A stretch of DNA of 64,000 bases from Rhizobium sp. CCGE531 (lineage in GTDB: Bacteria > Pseudomonadota > Alphaproteobacteria > Rhizobiales > Rhizobiaceae): the NCBI RefSeq assembly GCF_003627795.1, contig NZ_CP032684.1, positions 2,581,001 to 2,645,000 on the forward strand, given 5' to 3'. This document shows, in pieces, positions 17,669-25,326 of the stretch (positions are counted from its first letter, which is position 1; each line of letters opens with the position of its first letter). The notes below the pieces were generated by a model that was given only the letters and a program-made list of their open reading frames with translations, had not been told where the DNA came from and made no database searches. Made by a program: the position numbers and the translations under genes.

Positions 17669-20088
17669 CAGCGCCTCCGGGGATTGCGGTTGATCTGCGC
17701 GACGCGATCGGGAAGCTGCTGATTGAAATCATTCAGCCCCTGCCGCGTTGAACTCTGCGCTTCCGATTGCGCGACATTCTTCACATAGGCCTTCAGATTG
17801 CCGTCCTCATCGACGGAAACGCCAACGGTGACATGCACGCCCGAAGCGGAGCCCGAGGCATCGTTCTGATTGTCGGCCCGGAGGCGACGGACGGGAACGG
17901 CAGCATCCGGCTGCGCCCGCAGCAATTGCGGCCCGCCCTCGCCGACCACGCCGCCATCGGCATAACCGCGCCGGCCAAGCCGCATCGCCTCGACAACGCC
18001 GACGCCGCCCGCCCGGGCAATATCCTTCTGGCTCCAGACGACCTCGCCGGCGTGAACGATGCCGGCAGGTTCATTCTTGCCGCCGGGGCCGGTATAGCCG
18101 CCATCGGCCCAAAGGCCGGGAATGCCACTTGCGACGGCCGCCGCCGCCTGCGGCGATCGCGCCAGAATGCCGAGATCCAGCCCACCGCCACCGCCGAAGA
18201 GCCCGCCAAGAATACCGCCGCCACCGAGCAGCCCACCGCCTGCGGCAGCACTATTGACCTTGAACAGGCTGTTGAGCACATCGTTCAGCAACCTGTCGGA
18301 AATCTTGGTAAGCACGGAAATCGCCGCCTTCCCCAGGGATTTCCAGAGGCCCTCGCCATTGCGCAAGCCGCTGACCAGCGTCGAGGCAAAATCGCCGGCA
18401 AGCTCGCGGGCATATTTCAGCTGTTCATTGTAGCGAATGATATTGGCAGAGGCCGAATTCATATCGACCGGCAGGCCATATTGCTTCTGTGTCGAGGCGA
18501 CTGTTTGATCGATGGTCGAGCGGCCCATTTGATCCTGCTGGAACTGGATATCGCCCGCGAGCTTCTGCAGCGTCTGCGCGTCGGCGACACGCCGATAGGC
18601 ATCGGCCTGATCGTTGGCCGCCTTGGTCAATTGCGGCATCTGCGCCAATTGCACGGCGCAGCTTTTCTGAAGCTCATCCTGACTTTGCTTCAGCGTGACG
18701 ACCTTCGACTTCACATTGTCCGTCGCGGCAGCGGATTGAGCGGAGCTCTGGGTGCCAAGTTTGGTTTGTTCGGTGTAAGTTCGTGAAGACTTCGTGAGGC
18801 CATCCATCGCGTCTTTCTGATCCTGTATAAGCTTCTTCGAACCGGCGGCCACGAGAGGCTTCGCGTTGCTGTCGCCGCCTGGCACAAAAGCTGCTGCAGT
18901 CGACCAATTCTGAAGGTCGCTCTGCGTTCTCGCTGCTTTGTTTTCCGTTGCGCTTTGTCCGATAACCGTCCCACTATCACTTAGCTGAATTGTATTTTTC
19001 TTGGATTCATCAGCGGGGGACGAATATTCCTCTACAATTTGGTGCCAAGCAGTGCGCGATTGCTCGCTTAATCGATTTATTGACGCCAGCTCATCGCCCA
19101 TTTTCGCGCCAGTGTCTGTAAACGAAGCATATAACTTCTCAAGACCAGACACATAGGGCGCATTCTCGGGCTTAGCGATTGCGTTTCTTAGATCAGCACT
19201 TACCCTATCGAGATCTTCTTGGGTTATAGTTCTATTTCTCAGGGCAACTTTCAATTCATCATATGAAGGGGAATTGGGACCCGGCAGCATATCAAACTGC
19301 GGATTTCTCTCCTGAAATGCCTTAAAGATATCATCTATTTTGGAAAATTTATTACTGATATCTATTCTCGGAGAGATTATCGTATCCACAATTCTTTTCG
19401 TTTCGCGAGCAACCGCGAGATCTCTGTCGTATTCCGGTATAGAACCTCCAGATTCTTCCTGTCTTTGCTTGGAGGTTTCATAAGATTTGTTGGCGTTATC
19501 CCGAATCTGCATTAGTTTATTATCATCCGTATTATTTGCCACCCACTGAAGAAAGTCGGAAATTACCCCAGCCCCACCACTCACTTCTTGGCGTGGCGAC
19601 AGAGGGGCGGCTTTTCCCAAGATCCAGCTAATTCCCCTCAATACTTTCTGCTTATCGCTCTCAACAAAGGGCTTGCCGGCATCCGGCGCATGACTTGTCA
19701 CGAAATCGAAATTCGAGCCTCCTCCCAGCCGATCAAAGTCAGCTCCGGCGCCGATAGCATCATCAGATATCTTTTGATCCGCGATTTGGATTGATTGCGG
19801 CTTCACTGTTGATTGTTCGTTTAACGCAACAAGAGACGTAGGCGCTTGAATGGTTCGGCCGCCTAGTCTGCCAAGGCTCGAGTCAAACTTCGAGACTTCG
19901 GACGTAGCCTTGCTAACAACTCCGCTAGTACCCCGAATATCTTGGTTTACCCCATTGATGGCTCGCGCGACTGCGCCCGTCGATTTTTCTGCACGAGATG
20001 CTTCTGCATTCCAGGCTTTGATATCGGCGGTTGCAACCCGCACACTGGAGCTGTCAACAGCGAGACTTAATGTTGCAACGTCTATCAC
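17668..20088 (-). CDS. Phage tail tape measure protein
   Basis: About 806 residues from a GTG at 20088 with AAGGAAAG six bases upstream. The frame also offers ATG 20136, but without a ribosome site and reaching toward an opposite-strand gene. The N-terminus (ATLSLAVDSSSVRVAT) is typical of tape measure proteins. A long helical region follows. The C-terminal third has YARELAGDFASTLVSGLRNG, a Gly-rich hydrophobic stretch (about 600-660) and WADGGYTGPGG...GIVHAGEVVWSQKDIARAGG, a common tape-measure C-terminus. It sets tail length and enters the target membrane. The first half (about 18750-20088) is visibly more A+T-rich than the rest of the operon, indicating mosaic origin. Confidence 0.88.
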   Translation of the reverse strand: MIDVATLSLAVDSSSVRVATADIKAWNAEASRAEKSTGAVARAINGVNQDIRGTSGVVSKATSEVSKFDSSLGRLGGRTIQAPTSLVALNEQSTVKPQSIQIADQKISDDAIGAGADFDRLGGGSNFDFVTSHAPDAGKPFVESDKQKVLRGISWILGKAAPLSPRQEVSGGAGVISDFLQWVANNTDDNKLMQIRDNANKSYETSKQRQEESGGSIPEYDRDLAVARETKRIVDTIISPRIDISNKFSKIDDIFKAFQERNPQFDMLPGPNSPSYDELKVALRNRTITQEDLDRVSADLRNAIAKPENAPYVSGLEKLYASFTDTGAKMGDELASINRLSEQSRTAWHQIVEEYSSPADESKKNTIQLSDSGTVIGQSATENKAARTQSDLQNWSTAAAFVPGGDSNAKPLVAAGSKKLIQDQKDAMDGLTKSSRTYTEQTKLGTQSSAQSAAATDNVKSKVVTLKQSQDELQKSCAVQLAQMPQLTKAANDQADAYRRVADAQTLQKLAGDIQFQQDQMGRSTIDQTVASTQKQYGLPVDMNSASANIIRYNEQLKYARELAGDFASTLVSGLRNGEGLWKSLGKAAISVLTKISDRLLNDVLNSLFKVNSAAAGGGLLGGGGILGGLFGGGGGLDLGILARSPQAAAAVASGIPGLWADGGYTGPGGKNEPAGIVHAGEVVWSQKDIARAGGVGVVEAMRLGRRGYADGGVVGEGGPQLLRAQPDAAVPVRRLRADNQNDASGSASGVHVTVGVSVDEDGNLKAYVKNVAQSEAQSSTRQGLNDFNQQLPDRVAQINRNPRRR

Positions 20089-20149
20089 AGGGCTTTCCTT
20101 TTCAAAGAAACTTGCAATATTGTCAGCGGGCATCAATCAGGGGGTGAAA

Positions 20150-20533
20150 ATGCGCCGGATACTCGCCACGGTTCTTCTTTGCATGGTCGCGGATGGCGCC
20201 ATTGCCGATGACGATCAAAAGATGGTGGATTCCATGGAGGCGTTTACCAGAGCTGGCTTTGATACTCTGAGCGCCGCGTATGTCTGCCGTAACGTGGTCA
20301 GTGCCGACAGATACCTAAAGCTCCGCAAAACTATTGAGATAGCATTCGTAGATACAATTAAAGATACCGATCTCGTTCGCAAAACAGTTGATAGCTGGGA
20401 AAAAGCAATTTCTAACAGTCCGATATACAAAAACCACCATCCGACAGCCGACCAATGTGCAGATTGGCTCCTCATGAAGCTCCAAAAGTTCAAAGCAGCG
20501 TCTGATGTGGTGCAAAGCTACGGTGTTCGTTGA
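20150..20533 (+). CDS. Small secreted protein, opposite-strand phage cargo
   Basis: A 127-residue protein from ATG 20150 with AGGGGGTGA upstream. It has a Sec signal peptide (RRILATVLLCMVADGAIADD, cleavage near ADGAIA-DD). The mature part is helical with two cysteines about 60 residues apart (AAYVCRN, ADQCADW), suggesting one disulphide in the periplasm. It lies on the plus strand between tail chaperone and tape measure genes of a minus-strand operon and is A+T-rich, which marks it as cargo (a moron). Function unknown; superinfection exclusion is one idea for exported morons. Confidence 0.65.
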   Translation: MRRILATVLLCMVADGAIADDDQKMVDSMEAFTRAGFDTLSAAYVCRNVVSADRYLKLRKTIEIAFVDTIKDTDLVRKTVDSWEKAISNSPIYKNHHPTADQCADWLLMKLQKFKAASDVVQSYGVR

Positions 20534-20562
20534 CGATTATTTAAGTGTATATGAAAACAGCA

Positions 20563-20583
20563 GAATTACGGTGACAGTGCACT
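20563..20583 (+). repeat. Left terminal inverted repeat of RAYT element
   Basis: 21 bp; core GGTGACAGTGCACT, perfect reverse complement of 21291-21311. It lies 31 bp before the transposase start. Confidence 0.8.
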
Positions 20584-20614
20584 CACTAGATTCCAGATCT
20601 GACCAACACGCCCA

Positions 20615-21292
20615 ATGGCCCGTCTCGCTCGTATCGTCGTTCCTGATATTCCACATCATGTTACCCAACGCGGCAACGGGCGGGCGCAAACCTTCTTTTG
20701 CGATGATGACTATGCGCTCTATCGCGATCTCCTGGCTCATCATTGTCGCGTCGCTGGCGTAGAGGTCTGGGGCTGGGTGTTGATGCCCAACCATGTTCAC
20801 CTCATCCTCGTTCCGGCGGATGCCGACGGTATTCGCCGCGCACTATCTCGCGTTCATCGCACCTATGCCGGCCATATCCATGCAAGGCTGCGCCGGACCG
20901 GCCATTTCTGGCAAGGCCGCTTCGGTTGTGTCGCCATGGATGAAGAACATCTGGCCGCAGCGCTCCGCTACGTCGCCCTCAATCCGGTGCGCGCACGCCT
21001 TGTCGAACGGGCTGCCGATTGGCGATGGTCGAGTGTCGCTGCCCAGCTTGGACTGATTGAGGATGACGGCGTCACGACCACAACACCGGTCCGCGCTCGC
21101 TTTCCCGATTTCGCCGCCCTCCTCACTGCCACAGAAGAAGAGATGGCGTTTGCCACGCTTCGCCGCGCCGAAAGCATCGGTCGCCCCATCGGCAATACCG
21201 ACTTTTTCGACCGGCTCGAAGACCTCACCAACACCACCCTCAAGCCGGCTCGTCGCGGCCGCAAAGCCAAGGCCGTCATTGGAGAGAATTAG
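20615..21292 (+). CDS. REP-associated tyrosine transposase (RAYT, Y1/IS200-like)
   Basis: A 225-residue Y1 transposase of the HUH superfamily. N-terminus: MARLARIVVPDIPHHVTQRG. The metal-binding HUH motif is PNHVHLILVP near residue 58; the active Tyr lies in LRYVALNPVRARLVE near residue 117; HFWQGRFGCVAMD is also typical. The C-terminal 80 residues are a basic extension, longer than canonical IS200 and usual for RAYTs. These enzymes cut single-stranded palindromic DNA and are usually single copy with REP repeats. No frame damage is seen, so it may be active. Its insertion among phage tail genes is unusual for a chromosomal RAYT. Confidence 0.88.
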   Translation: MARLARIVVPDIPHHVTQRGNGRAQTFFCDDDYALYRDLLAHHCRVAGVEVWGWVLMPNHVHLILVPADADGIRRALSRVHRTYAGHIHARLRRTGHFWQGRFGCVAMDEEHLAAALRYVALNPVRARLVERAADWRWSSVAAQLGLIEDDGVTTTTPVRARFPDFAALLTATEEEMAFATLRRAESIGRPIGNTDFFDRLEDLTNTTLKPARRGRKAKAVIGEN

Positions 21293-21311
21293 TGCACTGT
21301 CACCGTAATTC
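21291..21311 (+). repeat. Right terminal inverted repeat of RAYT element
   Basis: 21 bp, perfect reverse complement of 20563-20583. Its first two bases belong to the transposase stop codon. Confidence 0.8.
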
Positions 21312-21417
21312 CGTAATTCGTTAAGTGGCAGTTTGCGACCGGTTCGGTAATCAATATCGCAACATCTGCCACTGGTGTCCCTTTCAAAACCATGCGAAAT
21401 ACAACCCTGCGCTTTGA

Positions 21418-21870
21418 ATGGGGGATTTCGTGATTAGATTGTGGAGATTGGTCAGCGTGGCTTTTTTGCTATCGCTGTTGGCTAGCTGTGATCTCTTTGA
21501 CGCCAAGATCGTCACAGTATGTGAAAGTGTCCTCAAGGATAGGCTTCGGTCACCGTCCGAATACAAGCGGATCGAAATCACGCGGTCCGAGGAAGCCATT
21601 GGCCGCGCAGAGTACAAAGACCTTCTCGGCAGCATAGGTTCTGCTACACTTCAAGCGGTAATGATGGACGATTTTGACAGCGGCCTGATAAAGCCCATGC
21701 GGTATACTCTTCGGATAAGTTACGACGCGCCAAACGCCTACGGCACAGCAATTCGTGGCGTGTCCAGATGCGAATACGCAAGCCCATTTGGGAGTGATTC
21801 GACGGCTAATGAGTTCAGCGTTCGCATCGATGGCGATACCGACATGGAATGGCGGAAAAAGCTGCGGTAA
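21418..21870 (+). CDS. Lipoprotein, opposite-strand phage cargo
   Basis: A 150-residue protein with a signal peptide ending in a lipobox (SVAFLLSLLASC, Cys about residue 24), so probably a lipid-anchored envelope protein. The mature part holds VCESVLKDRLRSPSEYKRIEI near 35-55, resembling the 'LKxPSxYK' signature of small bacterial lipoproteins, and a second Cys (SRCEYA) near 130. Start: ATG 21418, or GTG 21430 with GGGGGA just upstream. It is on the plus strand inside the minus-strand tail operon and A+T-rich, therefore likely cargo. No specific function is known. Confidence 0.68.
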   Translation: MGDFVIRLWRLVSVAFLLSLLASCDLFDAKIVTVCESVLKDRLRSPSEYKRIEITRSEEAIGRAEYKDLLGSIGSATLQAVMMDDFDSGLIKPMRYTLRISYDAPNAYGTAIRGVSRCEYASPFGSDSTANEFSVRIDGDTDMEWRKKLR

Positions 21871-21992
21871 TGGCGACCTGCCCCTCAGAAAACCGCACCA
21901 AAAGTTGCAGCCATGGAAGCTGATGTATCTTTCGACCCGACGCATTGAATATCTGCAAATGGGCGGTGGGCCGAAGGATAACGATCGCCTGA

Positions 21993-22723
21993 CTACCCCG
22001 CCTCGCGCGCCCTGATCGCCTCCGTCTCCTCCTCCACCACCTGACAATAGCGCCCGTCCATCGCCTTCAGCACGGCGATGTCCTCGCGGCGCAGGAGATT
22101 GCCGGTCAGCTGCAGCCAGGCCAGCATTTCCTGGTGGGAGAACGGCGCCGGGCCAGAAAAGCCGGGGGCCTGCGCCGAGCGCAGATCCCAGAACCAGTCC
22201 CAGAGCGCATGGCCGGCCTCCGGCACCTCGGCCTCCGGGCTTAAAAGCTCGAAGGCCTCGTTGCGTTCGCGCCGGGTTTCGCCGTTTGCATCGCGCACGC
22301 AATCATAGCGCGCAACGATCCCTACGGCTTCTGAAAGCCCTTCGGCAAGCTCTTCATAAAATTTGCGCGGTCCTCCGAGGCGCCGGCCACCTGATCGTAG
22401 ATCCAGCCGGCTTCCTCGACGACTTCGCGGGCCTTCTCGAAGGAGAGTACAGGCTGCTCGCCTTTCCATTGCTGCTCGCCCCAGCTCCAGGAGGCGATGG
22501 CGGCGGCGGCCTTGTCGAGATATTCGGCCTCGACCTTGCTGGTGGTCAGCTTCTTCTTGCGGCTGGCGAGGAAGCGGTCGCTATGCTGGCGAACGATCTT
22601 CTTCACCTCGTTGCTCTCGGCCGAGCGGATCATGAAGGAGATGCCGAGCGGCTCCTCGGTGGCCGGATGCAGGAGCTGCAGCTCGAAGAGATCTTCGGAA
22701 TTGACGAGACTGGAGATATCCAA
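21993..22723 (-). CDS. Tail assembly chaperone, -1 frameshift product (GT-like)
   Basis: The frame at 22357-21993 has no sensible start of its own but is in the -1 frame relative to the upstream chaperone gene and overlaps its end. A perfect slippery heptamer lies in the overlap. Slippage after residue 122 (Phe) would add 121 residues and give about a 243-residue fusion. The added part is protein-like (HALWDWFWDLRSAQAPGF..., QEMLAWLQLTGNLLRREDIAVLKAMD), with the helical, Trp-rich style of T-type chaperone extensions. In lambda and many siphophages the G and GT proteins made this way guide tail tube assembly on the tape measure. Confidence 0.8.
22322..22723 (-). CDS. Phage tail assembly chaperone (short, G-like form)
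   Basis: A 133-residue protein (MDISSLVNSEDLFELQLLHP..., GISFMIRSAESNEVKKIVRQ) located after the tail tube gene, the standard place of the tail assembly chaperone. The middle (KKKLTTSKVEAEYLDKAAAA...SWSWGEQQW) is helical. It ends normally at 22322, and the -1 frame continues beyond (see the frameshift product). Confidence 0.82.
   Translation of the reverse strand: MDISSLVNSEDLFELQLLHPATEEPLGISFMIRSAESNEVKKIVRQHSDRFLASRKKKLTTSKVEAEYLDKAAAAIASWSWGEQQWKGEQPVLSFEKAREVVEEAGWIYDQVAGASEDRANFMKSLPKGFQKP
22358..22364 (-). promoter_or_regulatory. Programmed -1 ribosomal frameshift site
   Basis: Reads A AAT TTT on the coding strand in the chaperone reading frame (codons 121-122), an exact X XXY YYZ heptamer (AAATTTT). 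After slippage the codons become AAA TTT and continue TAT GAA in the downstream frame. It lies 12 codons before the chaperone stop. I did not model a downstream stimulatory structure. Confidence 0.82.
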
Positions 22724-22806
22724 GGAAACACCTTATCGGTTGGGACATATTCGAGTGGCCGCGCGCCGCAGGAGAGCGGCGCGCGCAAGGTTCCGTAAGA
22801 TCGCGC

Positions 22807-23292
22807 TTACGGCGTGGTGACGGGATCGACGCGGATCGGCAGCTGGTTGAGGCCGACCTTGAACTTCTCCAGATCGAAATCGTCGGAGCCGCCGCCGGGA
22901 TAGAGCGGGCCGGAAACGACGCCGCGCGAATAGAACACCGTGTTGGTCTTGCCCTGCGGCGCGTCGTTGCGCTCGACCTTGATCGCCATGTTGTTGATGT
23001 TGAGGGGATCGCCGAAAAGGCGCAGAATGTCCTGGCCGGGATCGTCGGCGATGGAGGCGACTTCGAGCTCCGGATCGCCGGCGTTGGAAACGCCCTTCTG
23101 CTTCTGCTGCACCGGCTCATCCAGTGTATTGTAGTTGTTGATGGTGGATTCCGAGCCGAAATCGCCGACCTTGCCCACCTTGCCCACCTGCACCCAGGTC
23201 ACCGCGGCATAGGCCGTGGCCGTCAGGTCGGTATTCTGGGGCGTCTCGCATACGTAGACTTTCGAGCCCTTCTTCGTGCTTTTGTTCGCCAT
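22807..23292 (-). CDS. Phage major tail tube protein
   Basis: A 161-residue beta-rich protein. It shows WVQVGKVGKVGDFGSESTIN near 33, LDEPVQQKQKGVSNAGDPEL (typical of siphovirus tube proteins: a GDPEL-like turn before a long strand), and VERNDAPQGKTNTVFYSRGV. It sits between the tail terminator and the chaperone. The monomers would stack as rings to form the tail tube. Confidence 0.8.
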   Translation of the reverse strand: MANKSTKKGSKVYVCETPQNTDLTATAYAAVTWVQVGKVGKVGDFGSESTINNYNTLDEPVQQKQKGVSNAGDPELEVASIADDPGQDILRLFGDPLNINNMAIKVERNDAPQGKTNTVFYSRGVVSGPLYPGGGSDDFDLEKFKVGLNQLPIRVDPVTTP

Positions 23293-23295
23293 GGA

Positions 23296-23727
23296 TCATG
23301 TCTCCGGTTCAAAGGCGGTGTAGGGAATGGTGACCGGTATCTGCACGCGGTCATCCTCTTGGATCGGGCCTGCGGCCCACGGCTCGCCACTGATCGTGAT
23401 CTTCACGCCAGAGGCAAACAGCGTCTTGTTGTTGAAATGGTCGATGACCTGGCCGGCGGCATCGAGTGGCTTGATCAGCCCGCCGCCGGCCTTCCAATAG
23501 ACGGAAACCTGCAAAAGCCCGAGCTTCTGCTGCGGATCATCGCCAAGCGTCACCTGCCGGGGGCGGTTGGGCAGGTAGCTGACGGCCAGGTAATTATCCG
23601 GCTTTTCTTGCCCCGCCGGCGGGAAGGCAATGCCCGGCTGCGCCACCGGCAATGGCGGCTGAAATTGGAGTGCTGCCAGATGATCCAGCAGCGCAGCCAG
23701 AATGAGAGCGTCCGTCGCCGTCGCCAT
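23296..23727 (-). CDS. Phage tail terminator (DUF4128-like)
   Basis: A 143-residue alpha/beta protein: N-terminal helix ATDALILAALLDHLAAL, FPPAGQEKPDNYLAVSYLPN, LGLLQVSVYWKAGGGL and DRVQIPVTIPYTAF. This fits the DUF4128/tail terminator family, which caps the finished tail tube and joins it to the head. Position directly upstream of the tail tube gene agrees. Confidence 0.78.
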   Translation of the reverse strand: MATATDALILAALLDHLAALQFQPPLPVAQPGIAFPPAGQEKPDNYLAVSYLPNRPRQVTLGDDPQQKLGLLQVSVYWKAGGGLIKPLDAAGQVIDHFNNKTLFASGVKITISGEPWAAGPIQEDDRVQIPVTIPYTAFEPET

Positions 23728-23763
23728 GCGTCACCTCGCTTAGATTGTTGAGATTTTGAAGGA

Positions 23764-24156
23764 TCAGTCCGTCGTGTCGCGCGCGGCGCGCTGGACGATA
23801 TCGGGCCATGCCCGCGCCGCGAGCCGCACCATGCCCTGCCCCGCCTGCCCATCCGTGCCATATTCGACTGCGGCGGCGTGCGGCGCGGTGAAACCCATAT
23901 GGATCATGCCGCCCAACGGCACGCCGAGACCGGCCAGATTGACCGGCTGGCCTTCATCAGATCCCTCAGCATCCCCGCTTTGCCGTGGCAGGGCGGAGAC
24001 TCGGAAGGAATTGACAAGTTCGCCCGATACCACCGGCGTCGCCTCGACGATCGCCTCGGCCAGCCGCTGCGTGGAGAGGTTCACCACCTCTTCCATGCGC
24101 TTCTTGGTCCGCTCGGCCCAGGCGGCGATATCGGCGGAGAAATTAGAGGAAGCCAT
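23764..24156 (-). CDS. HK97 gp10-like tail completion protein
   Basis: A 130-residue protein: an N-terminal helix region, EATPVVSGELVNSFRVS near 40, and PHAAAVEYGTDGQAGQGMVRLA near 90, the characteristic 'P..TG.L..S' and 'Y...VE.G' pattern of HK97 gp10/minor tail family proteins. These act in head-tail joining. Confidence 0.8.
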   Translation of the reverse strand: MASSNFSADIAAWAERTKKRMEEVVNLSTQRLAEAIVEATPVVSGELVNSFRVSALPRQSGDAEGSDEGQPVNLAGLGVPLGGMIHMGFTAPHAAAVEYGTDGQAGQGMVRLAARAWPDIVQRAARDTTD

Positions 24157-24176
24157 GTCGATTGCCCTTGATACGG

Positions 24177-24404
24177 TTATGCGTCCTCGGCGGCGTCGCC
24201 CGGTAAAGAGCTACGCCGCTCGAAATTCAAAAGGGTGAGATGGCCGTAACGGGCACGAACCGCAGGTCTGGTGGCTGGGGATTCGGCCTTGTCCCCGCCA
24301 CTCCTCTCAATCCCCGGCAATGGTGAAACCCGGTTGAGCAGCAGGATGACTCGCGACAACAGCCAAAGCGTCAGGATCGTCTTGAAACGCACGAGTGCCG
24401 TCAT
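24177..24404 (-). CDS. Small overlapping phage protein with a hydrophobic N-terminus
   Basis: A 75-residue open frame whose ATG (24404) overlaps the stop of the upstream connector gene (ATGA), with AGGTGCGG as ribosome site. Residues 8-24 (KTILTLWLLSRVILLLN) are strongly hydrophobic; the rest is basic and hydrophilic. No family is recognised. It fills an otherwise empty 240-bp gap in a tightly packed operon, which supports it being real. Confidence 0.5.
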   Translation of the reverse strand: MTALVRFKTILTLWLLSRVILLLNRVSPLPGIERSGGDKAESPATRPAVRARYGHLTLLNFERRSSLPGDAAEDA

Positions 24405-24760
24405 CGCCGCACCTGCATCTGCCAAAACACGACAGTCCCGCCCGGCGACAGCGGCTGGATATCGACGATCGCATGTTCGACGACGCCGATAAGCAGCCTG
24501 TCGGACAGCGTCGGCGTGATCAACAGCCCCTCGGTCGAGAGATAAACCATGCGATCGCCGCGCTGGATCAGCGTATCGGCAATATGCGCTTGGCTCTGAT
24601 CGAGATCGACAAACGAACACGGAAAATCCTCGCTCGCCTGCACAGGATCGTAGTCCGGACCCGAATTTGAGATGCGCCGCAGACTGCCCTTCTGGCCGAA
24701 TTTGGTAATCAACCGCTCAGCAGTCGCCCGCGTCCTGTCATAATCAAATGCAGCCATCAC
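24401..24760 (-). CDS. Phage head-tail connector/neck protein (putative)
   Basis: A 119-residue beta-rich protein (FDYDRTRATAERLITKFGQK, DFPCSFVDLDQSQ, VEHAIVDIQPLSPGGTVVF). Its place between the capsid/adaptor genes and the gp10-like gene suggests a head-completion or stopper role. It starts at an ATGA overlap with the adaptor gene and ends in another with the small hydrophobic protein. Family not firmly recognised. Confidence 0.65.
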   Translation of the reverse strand: MMAAFDYDRTRATAERLITKFGQKGSLRRISNSGPDYDPVQASEDFPCSFVDLDQSQAHIADTLIQRGDRMVYLSTEGLLITPTLSDRLLIGVVEHAIVDIQPLSPGGTVVFWQMQVRR

Positions 24761-25254
24761 ACCACCAGAATGCCCGGCAGCACCGGGCGCAGGAGTGGGT
24801 AGAGCAGCCCATCGAGCTTGGTCAGCACCGGCCTGGCCGCCGCGATCATGTCGTCGCTTGTATCGGCAACGGCATATTCCGTTTCCAACGGCCCCACCTT
24901 CTCGCGCTTTACCGTGCGAGCCGCGACGATAACAGGCGTCAGGCTGCCAGGTTCCGAAAGCTCGAGCGCCGCCGCCTCATAAGCCGCGTAAGTGACGGCC
25001 AGCGGCAATGCATCGTCGGCGATCACTTCACCGCTCACCGTCGTCGCCTCGCTGCGCGGCCAGGACAAGGCCTGATCGTAACCGCCGGTCCGCCGCCCGC
25101 TGAATTTGGGCTCGTAGAGGCCGTCGACGGCCTGGGATCCACGCATCAGCGCCGCCAGACGATCGCCGTCGCTCGCCACGGCCCAGCCGGCATTGGCACG
25201 ATCGGCGAAATAGGCATCGGCGGCAGCAAGCGTGCCGTAGAAGGATGCGGACAT
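24757..25254 (-). CDS. DnaT-like head-tail adaptor protein
   Basis: A 165-residue helical protein: SFYGTLAAADAYFADRANAGW near the N-terminus, LMRGSQAVDGL, YDQALSWPRSEAT and AVTYAAYEAAALEL. This is the pattern of phage proteins named DnaT-like ssDNA-binding (PF20557), which occur just after the capsid gene and are more probably head-tail adaptors than DNA-binding proteins. Confidence 0.72.
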   Translation of the reverse strand: MSASFYGTLAAADAYFADRANAGWAVASDGDRLAALMRGSQAVDGLYEPKFSGRRTGGYDQALSWPRSEATTVSGEVIADDALPLAVTYAAYEAAALELSEPGSLTPVIVAARTVKREKVGPLETEYAVADTSDDMIAAARPVLTKLDGLLYPLLRPVLPGILVV

Positions 25255-25326
25255 GAAAGCTCCGATGTCGATCGTTGGGAAGATGGAAGCCCTCTCCCCG
25301 CGCTGAGCGAAGAGAGGGGATCAGCG

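Larger units (their letters stand above)
20563..21311 (+). mobile_element. RAYT-type transposable element with 21-bp terminal inverted repeats
   Basis: The transposase gene 20615-21292 is bounded by perfect 21-bp inverted repeats at 20563-20583 and 21291-21311. The inner end of each repeat contains the palindrome AGTGCACT, and the right repeat starts inside the stop codon. The 749-bp unit therefore looks like a complete element or a RAYT gene with its paired REP-like sequences. No target duplication could be recognised. Confidence 0.72.
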
